A stretch of 64,000 nt of DNA from Polynucleobacter hirudinilacicola. Lineage in GTDB: Bacteria > Pseudomonadota > Gammaproteobacteria > Burkholderiales > Burkholderiaceae. Of this stretch, positions 46,930 through 55,857 are shown piece by piece (position 1 is the stretch's first letter; each line of letters starts with the position of its first letter). Below the pieces are notes generated by a model, which was not told the DNA's origin, made no database searches, and saw only the letters and a list, made by a program, of their open reading frames with translations. Where the stretch lies: NCBI RefSeq assembly GCF_002192535.1, contig NZ_NAIA01000003.1:713954-777953 (forward strand). Direction: 5' to 3'. A program made the position numbers and the translations under genes.

Positions 46930-47444
46930 TGTCCGAAGGCTCTGCTGAACTCTCGTTTTTGCCAATGCAGATTGCAGATCTAGATGCTGTTTTAGAAATT
47001 GAATCTGTTTCACATCTACATCCTTGGACCAGAGGAAATTTTTCAGATTCTTTAGCGGCGGGACATTGGGCTTATTGCATTCGTCCGCAGATCGATCAGG
47101 CAATTAAGGGATCGTATTTAGATCCCGCAATCCTATGGGCCTACTGCATTTTATTTCCTGCTGTTGATGAATTGCATTTACTCAACATTACGGTATCACC
47201 GAAGCTGCGTAAGCTTGGCTTAGGCTCCAGAATGATGGCTGCAATTGAGGGTGTTGCCGCACAACAATATATTCCCAGAATTATTTTAGAGGTCAGGCCC
47301 TCAAATATTGCTGCAGTGACCTTGTATCAAAAGCTTGTATACGAACAAATTGGCATGCGTAAAAACTATTATCCGGCTGACCCACAATTGGGAATAAGAG
47401 AGGATGCCCTGGTGATGGCTAAATCGATTAAGCTAGAGATATGA
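46929..47444 (+). CDS. rimI: Ribosomal protein S18-alanine N-acetyltransferase
   Basis: A 171-residue GNAT acetyltransferase. The acetyl-CoA motif appears in NITVSPKLRKLGLGSRMMAA followed by LEVRPSNIAAVTLYQKLVYE and NYYPADPQLGIREDALVMAK, as in RimI, which acetylates the N-terminal Ala of S18. The tsaB-rimI order is common in proteobacteria. It overlaps its neighbours at both ends (1 base and 4 bases). Confidence 0.93.
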   Translation: MSEGSAELSFLPMQIADLDAVLEIESVSHLHPWTRGNFSDSLAAGHWAYCIRPQIDQAIKGSYLDPAILWAYCILFPAVDELHLLNITVSPKLRKLGLGSRMMAAIEGVAAQQYIPRIILEVRPSNIAAVTLYQKLVYEQIGMRKNYYPADPQLGIREDALVMAKSIKLEI

Positions 47445-47941
47445 GCAATACACATTCCGCCTTCTTAAAAGAAATGGGCATTACCGAATGGTCTTCTAGA
47501 GAAGAGGGGGTTCAGGCTAGCCCTGAAGCTTCGCCTCCAGCGGCTGAAAAAGTCTCTCTAGGGCATTGGTGGTTCTTTGGCGCGCAGCCACAGGGTGAGG
47601 CACAGGCATTGTTTCAGAGTGTCATCCGGGTCCTGGGACTTGGTCCACAAGAGTGGTCTTGGAAGAATGCTAGCGATAATTTGGGTCAACTTAAATCGCC
47701 AGATAGCGGCTTACCAGTTGTCGCATTTGCTTTTGGAGGCAGTATTGCTCAAAAAATTACTGGCGAGAAAGATGCTTTGCCGCAATTGCGCGAAACAATT
47801 CTGGCTTTAAATAATGGGGCTGATGAAGAAATTCCAGTCATCGCCTCTTATGACCTAGCTCAGCTAGTTGCTAAGCCCAAAGACAAAGCCTTACTCTGGC
47901 AGGATCTCTTGCTAGCAAAGTCAGTGCTACAAAATATTTAA
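47441..47941 (+). CDS. Degenerate uracil-DNA-glycosylase-like / DNA polymerase III psi (HolD)-like protein
   Basis: A 166-residue protein with an ATGA overlap to rimI. Its N-terminus (FLKEMGITEWSSREEGV) resembles E. coli HolD (LQQLGITQWSLRRPG-type), and holD is next to rimI in E. coli. Its body also lines up with family 4 uracil-DNA glycosylases: GHWWFFGAQPQGEAQ for the GEAPG motif, PVVAFAFGGSIAQKITG and the C-terminal IPVIASYDLAQLVAKPKDKA. However, the catalytic GEAPG residues, the iron-sulfur Cys and the HPS-type His are all missing (YDLAQL replaces YHPAYL), so no glycosylase activity is expected. A clamp-loader psi subunit is the better guess, on position and N-terminus; this is inference. 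Confidence 0.55.
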   Translation: MSNTHSAFLKEMGITEWSSREEGVQASPEASPPAAEKVSLGHWWFFGAQPQGEAQALFQSVIRVLGLGPQEWSWKNASDNLGQLKSPDSGLPVVAFAFGGSIAQKITGEKDALPQLRETILALNNGADEEIPVIASYDLAQLVAKPKDKALLWQDLLLAKSVLQNI

Positions 47942-49257
47942 TGCTTGTGTTCGCCGATGAGGTGCATTGAGTCATACTCAGCTTGATTTCTAGCATGGCG
48001 CTTAATAACAAGCCACATGAGACCACTGACCGCTAAGCCAAAGCCGGTAATGACATAAGCAATCGGAACATCAAACCAGATCAGCAATGAATATATTGCG
48101 AGCATCATTAATACGGAGATGTTCTCGTTAAAGTTTTGAACTGCAATTGAGTGGCCAGCAGACATCAGAACGTGACCTCGATGCTGTAGTAGTGCATTCA
48201 TTGGCACAACAAAATAACCTGCGAGCCATCCGACAATAATGAGCAAGATATAGGCAGGTAGTAAATTCAGACTCACTTGCATTTTGCCAATGGTCATAAT
48301 CGTTGTATTTGGCAGCATGTCAGAGTTGTAGGCCGCCATTACACAAACAACCAAGCCCATGATGATGCCGTAAGGCAGTACATTCAAAGAGTTGCGGAGT
48401 GGTACTCGGCTGGCAGCCCAGACTGCACCACCCGCCACACCCACAGCCGATATGGCCTGAAGGATAGCGCCTTGCGATAGATTCATATGCAAAGCTACTT
48501 GCGCCCACTTAATCACAATAAATTGCAGGGTAGCGCCAGCACCCCAGAACAGTGTAGTGACTGCTAGTGATATTTGACCTAGGCGATCGTTCCATAAAGT
48601 CTTAAAGCAAACGGAAAAATCTTTGATGAGTTCAATAGGGTTTGCCTTTTGTGCAACATAACGCGCCCCAGTATCGGGAATCTTGAGATTAATCAGTGCG
48701 GCAATGATGTAAATCATCATGATGATCATGATGGCCGATTCCGCGGGGGTATCGATACCAGTTTCTAAACTTGGCATATCCCATGCCAAGAGACTTTCGG
48801 ATACCGTGCTGCTAATCAAGACGCCACCCAATACGGTGCCTAAAATAATCGAGCCTACAGTAAGACCTTCGATCCAACCGTTGGCAGCGACCAATTTTTC
48901 AGGCGGCAGAAGTTCAGTCAAAATACCGTACTTGGCTGGAGAGTAGGCTGCGGCACCCAGTCCTACGATTGCATAAGCCAACAATGGGTGGCTACCAAAA
49001 AGCATGATTACGCAACCGACAAACTTAATCGTATTGGTGATAAACATCACATTTCCCTTGGGGCGGGAGTCAGCAAAGGCTCCCACGAAGGCAGCAAGCA
49101 CCACATAGGACAATACGAAGAATAATTTGAGTAAAGGAGTCATCCAGGCCGGAGCATGGAGCTGGGCCAAAAGGGCGATTGCTGCAATCAGCAGAGCGTT
49201 ATCAGCCAGCGACGAAAAAAATTGCGCCGCCATAATGATGTAAAAACTACGGTTCAT
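47938..49257 (-). CDS. lplT: Lysophospholipid transporter LplT
   Basis: A 439-residue MFS protein with twelve membrane segments. MNRSFYIIMAAQFFSSLADN and PAKYGILTELLPPEKLVAAN plus LGTVLGGVLI are LplT signatures; LplT flips lyso-phosphatidylethanolamine into the inner membrane. In E. coli it is next to aas, which is absent here. The N-terminal FFSSLADNALLIAAIALLAQ lies in the first helix. It is convergent with the UDG/psi-like gene (4-base overlap) and divergent from alr. Confidence 0.9.
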   Translation of the reverse strand: MNRSFYIIMAAQFFSSLADNALLIAAIALLAQLHAPAWMTPLLKLFFVLSYVVLAAFVGAFADSRPKGNVMFITNTIKFVGCVIMLFGSHPLLAYAIVGLGAAAYSPAKYGILTELLPPEKLVAANGWIEGLTVGSIILGTVLGGVLISSTVSESLLAWDMPSLETGIDTPAESAIMIIMMIYIIAALINLKIPDTGARYVAQKANPIELIKDFSVCFKTLWNDRLGQISLAVTTLFWGAGATLQFIVIKWAQVALHMNLSQGAILQAISAVGVAGGAVWAASRVPLRNSLNVLPYGIIMGLVVCVMAAYNSDMLPNTTIMTIGKMQVSLNLLPAYILLIIVGWLAGYFVVPMNALLQHRGHVLMSAGHSIAVQNFNENISVLMMLAIYSLLIWFDVPIAYVITGFGLAVSGLMWLVIKRHARNQAEYDSMHLIGEHKH

Positions 49258-49307
49258 TCGTACAATCTAGTCATTGATTCAATTAAAACACGAAAGGAGG
49301 GGTGAAT

Positions 49308-50423
49308 ATGGTTGGTTCAGCTAGTGGCTTGATTAATAGACCAATTTTGGCATCTATTCACACTGAGGCCTTTCAACACAATTTAAACAGAGTTCGGGAA
49401 CTTGCTCCAGAGTCCAAGATTTGGGCTGTCATTAAGTCTAGGGCCTATGGACATACATTTGAAGCGGCCTTAAACGGTTTAGCCTCTACAGACGGTTTTG
49501 CGCTACTAAATATGCAAAATGCAGCGCGTTTGAGGGAGCAAGGTTGGCAGGGTCGAATCCTACTTTTAGAAGGGTTATTTCATGAGGATGAGTTGGCCTT
49601 AGCCGAAAAGTTGTCCTGTGACTTGGTTGTCCATTGCGAGGCACAAGTGGAATGGCTAGAAAAATATTCATCCCATAAGCCATTTAATGTTTTTCTCAAA
49701 ATGAACACGGGCATGAATCGTTTGGGCTTTAAACCTGATGCGTACAGAACAGCATTTCATCGTTTGCATGCGATTGGCTGCAAGATGCATCACATGACCC
49801 ATTTTGCCAATGCGGATCAAGTTGATCGCTTACCAACTGTTGGCAGCCAAGTGGAATTGTTTGATGATGCTATCAAAGGCTTGGATGCTCCAACATCATT
49901 GGCAAATTCGGCGGCGATATTGTGGCATCGCAATGCTCTTGGGGATTGGGTGAGACCGGGAATTATGCTCTACGGTGCATCACCAACAGGGCTCTACTCA
50001 GATATTAAAAACGCGCATTTGCGAGCAGTTATGCAGCTGCAAAGTGAAATCATTGATATTCAAGAATTACAAAAGGGCGATCGGGTTGGTTACGGTGGTC
50101 GCTTTGAAGCTCCAGAAGCAATGAGAATCGGCATAGTTGCTTGTGGTTATGCAGACGGATATCCGCGTCACGCAAAAGATGGCACACCGGTTTGGGTTGA
50201 CGATGGAAATAAAGGTGAGGGGGTGATTTGCCCAATTGCTGGACGAGTTTCCATGGATATGCTCAGCGTTGATTTACGCAATGCCCCCAATGCCAACATT
50301 GGCAGCGTTGTAGAGCTCTGGGGTGATCGAGTTGCGGTTGATGATGTTGCGCAGATGAGTGACACAATTGGTTATGAACTCCTTTGTGCACTTGCTCCAC
50401 GGGTACCGGTGATTGTCAAATAA
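49308..50423 (+). CDS. alr: Alanine racemase
   Basis: PLP enzyme (371 residues) making D-Ala for peptidoglycan. ATG 49308 has AAAGGAGG 7 bases upstream; GTG 49302 is too close to it. The PLP-Lys motif reads WAVIKSRAYGHT where KANAYGHG is usual: the PLP Lys and Tyr remain, but three neighbouring residues differ. The catalytic Tyr segment VACGYADGYPR, the Arg-containing VRPGIMLYGASP and AGRVSMDMLSVDL are intact. Length fits the family. It is divergent from lplT and ends at a strong terminator. Confidence 0.93.
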   Translation: MVGSASGLINRPILASIHTEAFQHNLNRVRELAPESKIWAVIKSRAYGHTFEAALNGLASTDGFALLNMQNAARLREQGWQGRILLLEGLFHEDELALAEKLSCDLVVHCEAQVEWLEKYSSHKPFNVFLKMNTGMNRLGFKPDAYRTAFHRLHAIGCKMHHMTHFANADQVDRLPTVGSQVELFDDAIKGLDAPTSLANSAAILWHRNALGDWVRPGIMLYGASPTGLYSDIKNAHLRAVMQLQSEIIDIQELQKGDRVGYGGRFEAPEAMRIGIVACGYADGYPRHAKDGTPVWVDDGNKGEGVICPIAGRVSMDMLSVDLRNAPNANIGSVVELWGDRVAVDDVAQMSDTIGYELLCALAPRVPVIVK

Positions 50424-50456
50424 CTACGCAATTCGCAATCAGCAAGAGCGCACAAT

Positions 50457-50487
50457 AAAAACCCCAATCAGTATGAATGGGGTTTTT
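50457..50487. terminator. Bidirectional terminator between alr and bamD
   Basis: AAAAACCCCAAT pairs with ATGGGGTTTTT around CAGTATGA. It stops alr on plus and bamD on minus. Confidence 0.9.
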
Positions 50488-50507
50488 ATTGAGTACTAGA
50501 GCAACAA

Positions 50508-51344
50508 TTACTTATTCCAGAACTGCCACCATTTGCGTTCTTTGATCACGCGCTGCCCAGTCTCTAGCATGGGACTATCTGGAAAATTGAGTTTGAACAC
50601 CCGGGCTGTATCGTTGCTGAGCTCGACCATTCCTAATTTCTCGTACGACTTGTACAAAATATATAGAGCCTCTTCAACCGCAGGTGCGCGATCGTAATCT
50701 CGAATCACTAGTTGCGCACGATTAGCAGAGGCCAAATAGGCGCCGCGTTGGTAGTAGTAGCGAGCCACAATTACGTCTGCCTCTGCGAGGGAGTTGACGA
50801 TATAGCGCATTCTATCCAGGGCATCTGGAGCATATTTACTATTTGGGAAACGTTCGACAACAACCTTAAAAGACTCAAAGGCATCTTTAGCTGCTTGTGG
50901 ATCACGCTCACTCAGATCTTGACCTGTAAATTTTCCGAGCCAACCTAAATCATCATTAAAGGTAATGAGACCTTTGAGGTAGTAGCCATAATCTAAGTTA
51001 GGACTTCCTTGGTGCAGTTTGATAAATCGATCAATGGCAACAAGTGCTTGTGCTTGTTCTTGAGCTTTCCAATAACAATAGGCAGCATTAATTTGAGCTT
51101 GTTGTGAATAGGGGCCGAATGGAAAGCGCGCTTCTAACTTCTCAAAGTATTTGCCACACTTGCCAAAGTCAGCATCATTTAATTTGGCTGTTGCTTCAGA
51201 GTACAGCTTAGTCTCGGACCAAATATCGGTATCGTCTTTTTGGCCATCAGTACCTGCACAAGCGCTGAGTAATAGAGCTGCTATCACTACGAGCAATAGT
51301 AGGCTTAGAGGGTTGTTGCTGAAAAAAGTGGGCTTTTTTTGCAT
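50508..51344 (-). CDS. bamD: Outer-membrane assembly lipoprotein BamD
   Basis: Part of the BAM complex that folds beta-barrel proteins into the outer membrane. ATG 51344 (MQKKPTFFSNNPLSLLLLVV) gives a 278-residue protein whose lipobox LLSACAG puts the lipidated Cys near residue 29. TPR-like repeats follow (YSEATAKLNDADFGKCGKYF, PYSQQAQINAAYCYWKAQEQ). The sequence ends WWQFWNK as in other BamD. A longer frame up to 51422 would put the start inside the rluD start and before a normal leader, so the shorter one is used. The length is near the usual 245-270. Confidence 0.94.
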   Translation of the reverse strand: MQKKPTFFSNNPLSLLLLVVIAALLLSACAGTDGQKDDTDIWSETKLYSEATAKLNDADFGKCGKYFEKLEARFPFGPYSQQAQINAAYCYWKAQEQAQALVAIDRFIKLHQGSPNLDYGYYLKGLITFNDDLGWLGKFTGQDLSERDPQAAKDAFESFKVVVERFPNSKYAPDALDRMRYIVNSLAEADVIVARYYYQRGAYLASANRAQLVIRDYDRAPAVEEALYILYKSYEKLGMVELSNDTARVFKLNFPDSPMLETGQRVIKERKWWQFWNK

Positions 51345-51415
51345 GGCAGAGTGCCCAGTAGGCCTTAAACTGGCGTCTGATATTACGTCGGACATAACTG
51401 AAAGGCTCTTTAAGC

Positions 51416-52456
51416 GTGGCATTGCCGCAAACTCCTGATTCGAATCCTGTTGATTATATCGATGAAGAGGATTTCATCTCCCTGGAAATTCCTTTAGAGA
51501 TGGCTGGGGAGAGGCTCGACAAGGTATTGGCAGGGTCTTTACCCGATTATTCCCGAAATCGACTGAAGGCTTGGGTGGAGGCAGGCGCCGTTATGGTTGA
51601 TGGAAAGGTCACAAAAGCCCGCTATTTGCTGCGAGGCGGGGAAAGCATTAAGGTCTTTCCACAAGAAATGCCAGAGCAATTTGCCTTTAGCCCCGAAGAC
51701 ATTCCCTTGGATGTTGTTTATGAGGACGATTCTGTGATTGTGATCAATAAGCAGCCAGGGCTAGTTGTGCACCCTGCCGCTGGAAATTGGTCTGGCACCT
51801 TACTCAATGGCCTTTTGTTTCGGTATCCTGAGCTAAAGTCATTGCCAAGGGCGGGAATTGTTCACCGTTTAGATAAGGATACCTCTGGGTTAATGGTGGT
51901 TGCACGTACTGCTCAAGCTCAAACGTCCCTCGTAAGACAATTACAAGAACGAACTGTTGGCCGTCGATATTTGGCTTGGGTGTGGGGTGATGCACCAAGT
52001 CAAGGCAAAGTTTTAGCTTCTGTTGGCAGAGATCAACGCGATCGTCTTCGAATGGCTGCTGGTAGCCCGCAAGGCAAACCTGCAGCTACTGTGTTTCGTC
52101 GTTTGGCAAAGGCTAGCTTTAATGAATCACCACTAGCCTTACTTGAATGTCGGCTTGAGACGGGGCGCACACATCAAATTCGCGTTCACTTGGAATCATT
52201 GGGTTTTCCGCTGTTGGGTGACCCGGTTTACCGTAAAAAAACACCAGGAGTAGCAAAGTCACTAACGTTTGAACGTCAAGCTCTGCACGCATACGCTTTA
52301 AGCCTGCAACATCCTCTATCGCAAGAGTGGATGACTTGGTTTCGTCTCCCATCCGCCGATCTGATGGACTTATTGCCCAATATCGGCATGAGTGAAGCAG
52401 TCTTGCCTAAGGAAGAGGCTCTACTTGCATCCATTCAGAATGACCATCAATCATGA
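51416..52456 (+). CDS. rluD: 23S rRNA pseudouridine synthase RluD
   Basis: Makes pseudouridines 1911/1915/1917 in helix 69 of 23S rRNA. 346 residues from GTG 51416. The S4-like domain is at the N-terminus (RLDKVLAGSLPDYSRNRLKA), the catalytic Asp is in GIVHRLDKDTSGLMVVARTA and the C-terminal RTHQIRVHLESLGFPLLGDP motif is conserved. It is divergent from bamD with a 71-base gap, an order seen in E. coli, and overlaps pgeF by 4 bases. Confidence 0.95.
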   Translation: MALPQTPDSNPVDYIDEEDFISLEIPLEMAGERLDKVLAGSLPDYSRNRLKAWVEAGAVMVDGKVTKARYLLRGGESIKVFPQEMPEQFAFSPEDIPLDVVYEDDSVIVINKQPGLVVHPAAGNWSGTLLNGLLFRYPELKSLPRAGIVHRLDKDTSGLMVVARTAQAQTSLVRQLQERTVGRRYLAWVWGDAPSQGKVLASVGRDQRDRLRMAAGSPQGKPAATVFRRLAKASFNESPLALLECRLETGRTHQIRVHLESLGFPLLGDPVYRKKTPGVAKSLTFERQALHAYALSLQHPLSQEWMTWFRLPSADLMDLLPNIGMSEAVLPKEEALLASIQNDHQS

Positions 52457-53214
52457 GTTTCATTCGCCCTGCATGGCCCGTTCCCAAAAGGGTTCATTCA
52501 TTACTCACTACTAGAGAGGGCGGTGTCAGCACGGCACCATATGAGACTCTCAATTTAGGTGATCACGTTGGAGACCAACACGCTTCGGTGATGGCCAACC
52601 GCCAAATTCTTGGCAGGCATTTACCATCAGAGCCCGTTTGGTTAAATCAAACACACAGCGTTCAAGTGAGTACACCCAAGAGTCGTGCGCAACATACTAG
52701 GAAGCCATTTGACGCTGATGCTGCAGTGACTAATATCCCTGATGAAGTACTGGTAATCATGACGGCTGATTGCTTGCCAGTGCTTTTTTCCAATGCTGAC
52801 GGTTCAGTTGTGGGTGCTGCACATGCGGGCTGGCGTGGTTTATGTGATGGCATTCTGGAAAATACCGTGATTGAAATGCTAGAGCTTTCCCATCAATCCA
52901 CCGCTGCTGATTTGATTGCGTGGATGGGGCCTGCAATAGGCCCAGACTCTTTTGAGGTGGGTGAGGATGTATTGCAGCGCTTTCAGGAATCTGGTCTGCA
53001 TGACATGCAGAATTGCTTTTCATCCATCCCCACTAAGCCTGGAAAGTATTTGGCTAATCTTTATCAATTAGCCCGAGATCGACTTAAGGCTGTTGGTGTA
53101 ACTTCCGTTTTTGGCGGAGACATGTGTACCGTTACGGATGGGGAGCGATTTTTCTCCTATCGCCGTGATGGGGTCACTGGAAGGTTTGCTTCTTTAGTCT
53201 GGATATCCCAATAG
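52453..53214 (+). CDS. pgeF: Peptidoglycan editing factor PgeF (YfiH, laccase-like domain)
   Basis: A 253-residue protein of the multicopper-polyphenol oxidase-like family. In E. coli YfiH/PgeF prevents misincorporated L-Ser from entering peptidoglycan. Metal-site strings: VWLNQTHSVQVS, MTADCLPVLFSNADGSVVGA and AHAGWRGLCDGILENTVIEM; these supply the Cys/His ligands. It overlaps rluD by 4 bases, as in E. coli, where rluD and yfiH are also neighbours. Confidence 0.93.
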   Translation: MSFIRPAWPVPKRVHSLLTTREGGVSTAPYETLNLGDHVGDQHASVMANRQILGRHLPSEPVWLNQTHSVQVSTPKSRAQHTRKPFDADAAVTNIPDEVLVIMTADCLPVLFSNADGSVVGAAHAGWRGLCDGILENTVIEMLELSHQSTAADLIAWMGPAIGPDSFEVGEDVLQRFQESGLHDMQNCFSSIPTKPGKYLANLYQLARDRLKAVGVTSVFGGDMCTVTDGERFFSYRRDGVTGRFASLVWISQ

Positions 53215-53325
53215 GCCAAATTTTCTGCGGGTAAACACTAGATTAGCCCTACCGCTAGGGTTATTGCGTATAACCTTATAGTCGTTATAGCTCGAGAATG
53301 ATCTTAATTAATTGAAGAGACTACT

Positions 53326-54957
53326 ATGTTTGCAGGCATGAATACCGGTGCGACCCCATCTTTGGCGCCGCACCATATGGCAATGATTCCACCAGAGCGT
53401 TTGGCAGAAATTCAAAAAGAGTATTTTGCAGAGTTAGCGCACATTGCAACTAATCCCGAAGCGATTGAGGTCAAGGATCGTCGCTTTGCAGGTAAGGCTT
53501 GGCATTCCTCTTGGAGTAAGGTCATTGCTGCTACTTATTTGTTGAACTCAAAACATCTGATGTCGCTGGCTAAAGCAGTAGATACCGACGAAAAGACAAG
53601 ACAAAAGATTTTATTTACCACTGAACAAATGATCGATGCGCTGTCCCCATCGAATTTTATTGCGACCAATCCAGAAGTTTTAGAAAACATTATCAGCACC
53701 CAAGGCCAGTCGATTCAAAAAGGAATCACAAACCTGCTTGGCGATATGAAAAAAGGCAAGGTCTCACAAACTGATGAGAGTGCATTTGAAGTTGGTAAAA
53801 ATATTGCCACTACAGAAGGCCATGTTGTATTTCGTAATGAATTATTTGAACTCATTCAATACACGCCACTCACAGAAACTGTCTTTGAGCGTCCTTATTT
53901 GATGGTGCCCCCATGCATCAATAAATATTACATTTTGGATTTGCAGCCCGATAACTCAGTTGTGCGACATATGGTTGCCCAAGGGCATACGGTATTTCTT
54001 GTTTCTTGGAAAAATCCAGATGCCTCTATGGCCGAGGTCAGTTGGGATGACTATGTCGGTAAAGGAGTTATTAAAGCGATTGATGTTGTTAAAGAAATCG
54101 GCAATGCCAAACAGATTAATATCCTGGGCTTTTGTGTTGGCGGGACCTTAACGACTTCAGCCTTAGCTGTCTTGGCTGCGCGCGATGAGCACCCAGCGGC
54201 GAGCCTGACCCTATTTACTACCTTATTGGATTTCACCAACACCGGCATTTTGGATGTCTTTATTGATGAAGGCATGGTGGAGTTACGCGAGAACACCATA
54301 GGTGGCAAGAATGGTAAGTGCGGCATGATGTCTGGCTTGGATTTGGGTAACACCTTTTCCTTCTTGCGTCCTAACGATTTAGTTTGGAACTACGTAGTTG
54401 AAAATTACCTTAAAGGTAATTCTCCGCCACCATTTGATTTGCTGTATTGGAATGGCGATTCAACCAACTTACCGGGCAATATGTATTGCTGGTATTTGCG
54501 GCACACTTATTTACAGAATGACTTGGTAAAGCCTGGCAAGCTGAAGATTTGTGGTGAAAAAATTGATCTAGGTAAGATCAAGTGTCCTGCTTATTTATAT
54601 GCCTCTCATGAGGATCACATCGTCCCTTGGCAATCTGCTTATGAGTCAACGCATATTCTCAAAGGTAAAAATCGCTTTGTGCTGGGTGCTTCTGGTCATA
54701 TTGCTGGTGTGATTAATCCACCAGCAAAAAATAAACGCTATTACTTTGAAAATAATAAGATTGCCGCTACTGCAGATGAGTGGCTGGAGGGGGCGAAACA
54801 GATTCCAGGTAGTTGGTGGCCCAACTACACCAAGTGGCTTGAGCAGTTTGCTGGTGAGAAAAAACCAGCTAGCAATACATTTGGTAATGCTCAGTACAAA
54901 AAAATGGAAGCAGCACCAGGGGTATACGTAAAAGAAAAGGCAGCTAAAGCTGCTTAA
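53326..54957 (+). CDS. phaC: Class I poly(3-hydroxyalkanoate) synthase
   Basis: Polymerises 3-hydroxybutyryl-CoA into PHB on granules. The 543-residue product has the lipase-like box with nucleophile Cys, GFCVGGTLT (near residue 273), the Asp in YASHEDHIVPW and the His in ASGHIAGVINPP. Length and motif suit class I synthases. Upstream (53259-53275) GGTTAT-TGCGT-ATAACC is a small inverted repeat that may belong to the promoter. The phaB gene follows 41 bases later with a ribosome site GGGGAAAG. Confidence 0.96.
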   Translation: MFAGMNTGATPSLAPHHMAMIPPERLAEIQKEYFAELAHIATNPEAIEVKDRRFAGKAWHSSWSKVIAATYLLNSKHLMSLAKAVDTDEKTRQKILFTTEQMIDALSPSNFIATNPEVLENIISTQGQSIQKGITNLLGDMKKGKVSQTDESAFEVGKNIATTEGHVVFRNELFELIQYTPLTETVFERPYLMVPPCINKYYILDLQPDNSVVRHMVAQGHTVFLVSWKNPDASMAEVSWDDYVGKGVIKAIDVVKEIGNAKQINILGFCVGGTLTTSALAVLAARDEHPAASLTLFTTLLDFTNTGILDVFIDEGMVELRENTIGGKNGKCGMMSGLDLGNTFSFLRPNDLVWNYVVENYLKGNSPPPFDLLYWNGDSTNLPGNMYCWYLRHTYLQNDLVKPGKLKICGEKIDLGKIKCPAYLYASHEDHIVPWQSAYESTHILKGKNRFVLGASGHIAGVINPPAKNKRYYFENNKIAATADEWLEGAKQIPGSWWPNYTKWLEQFAGEKKPASNTFGNAQYKKMEAAPGVYVKEKAAKAA

Positions 54958-54998
54958 GAACAGCAATCATTAACGAAGGTTTTTTAAAGGGGAAAGTA

Positions 54999-55739
54999 AT
55001 GTCTCAAAAAGTCGCATATGTCACTGGTGGTATGGGCGGGATTGGTACCGCTATTTGCCAACGTTTAGCAAAAGATGGATTCAAGGTTATTGCAGGTTGT
55101 GGACCAAACTCACCGCGTAAAGATCGCTGGATTGCGGAGCAAAAAGCTTTGGGTTATGACTTTATTGCCTCTGAAGGTAACGTGTCTGACTGGGATAGCA
55201 CGGTTGCTGCGTTTGAAAAGGTCAAGGCAGAAGTGGGTCGCGTTGATGTATTGGTAAACAATGCAGGAATTACCCGCGACAGTGTTTTCCGCAAGATGAC
55301 TCCTGATGCTTGGAAGGCTGTTATTGATACCAACCTCAATTCATTATTTAATGTCACCAAACAAGTCATTGATGGCATGGTTGAGAACAACTGGGGTCGT
55401 GTGATCAATATTTCTTCTGTAAATGGTCAAAAAGGCCAGTTTGGTCAATGTAACTATTCGACTGCAAAGGCTGGTCTGCATGGTTTCACTATGGCCTTGG
55501 CTCAAGAGGTTGCCACCAAGGGTGTTACTGTTAATACCGTTTCTCCAGGTTACATTGGTACGGATATGGTTAAAGCCATTCGTGAAGATGTTCTGGAGAA
55601 GATCGTTGCTGGTATCCCGGTTAAGCGTTTGGGAACACCTGAAGAGATTGCTTCAATCTGCTGCTGGATTGCATCTGATGATGGTGGTTATGCAACTGGC
55701 GCTGACTTCTCCTTAAACGGTGGCATTCACACTGGTTAA
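54999..55739 (+). CDS. phaB: Acetoacetyl-CoA reductase
   Basis: An NADPH-dependent short-chain dehydrogenase giving (R)-3-hydroxybutyryl-CoA. 246 residues. The cofactor motif GGMGGIGTAICQRLA is N-terminal, NNAGITRDSVF follows, and the catalytic triad is ISSVNGQKGQFGQCNYSTAK (Ser, Tyr, Lys). It lies between phaC and phaR, the standard betaproteobacterial arrangement, which distinguishes it from FabG. Confidence 0.95.
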   Translation: MSQKVAYVTGGMGGIGTAICQRLAKDGFKVIAGCGPNSPRKDRWIAEQKALGYDFIASEGNVSDWDSTVAAFEKVKAEVGRVDVLVNNAGITRDSVFRKMTPDAWKAVIDTNLNSLFNVTKQVIDGMVENNWGRVINISSVNGQKGQFGQCNYSTAKAGLHGFTMALAQEVATKGVTVNTVSPGYIGTDMVKAIREDVLEKIVAGIPVKRLGTPEEIASICCWIASDDGGYATGADFSLNGGIHTG

Positions 55740-55741
55740 TA

Positions 55742-55763
55742 CTGCAGTGCAGCATTTTCTGCA
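55742..55763. promoter_or_regulatory. Putative PhaR operator in the phaB-phaR gap
   Basis: CTGCAG directly precedes the inverted repeat TGCAG-CATTTT-CTGCA (55748-55763). TGCAGTGCAGCATTT (55743-55757) matches 13 of 15 bases with the motif over the phasin -35 region (7145-7159). It lies about 95 bases before phaR, and another TGC-rich run (GTTGCGTTGCAG, 55828-55839) lies just upstream of the start. Confidence 0.6.
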
Positions 55764-55857
55764 CAGTAAGCAATGCGCAACACGGCTAATTTACCTTTAC
55801 TTCAAAGTGGAGATAAACTAAGCTGATGTTGCGTTGCAGTATTCAGTAAGGAAAAAA

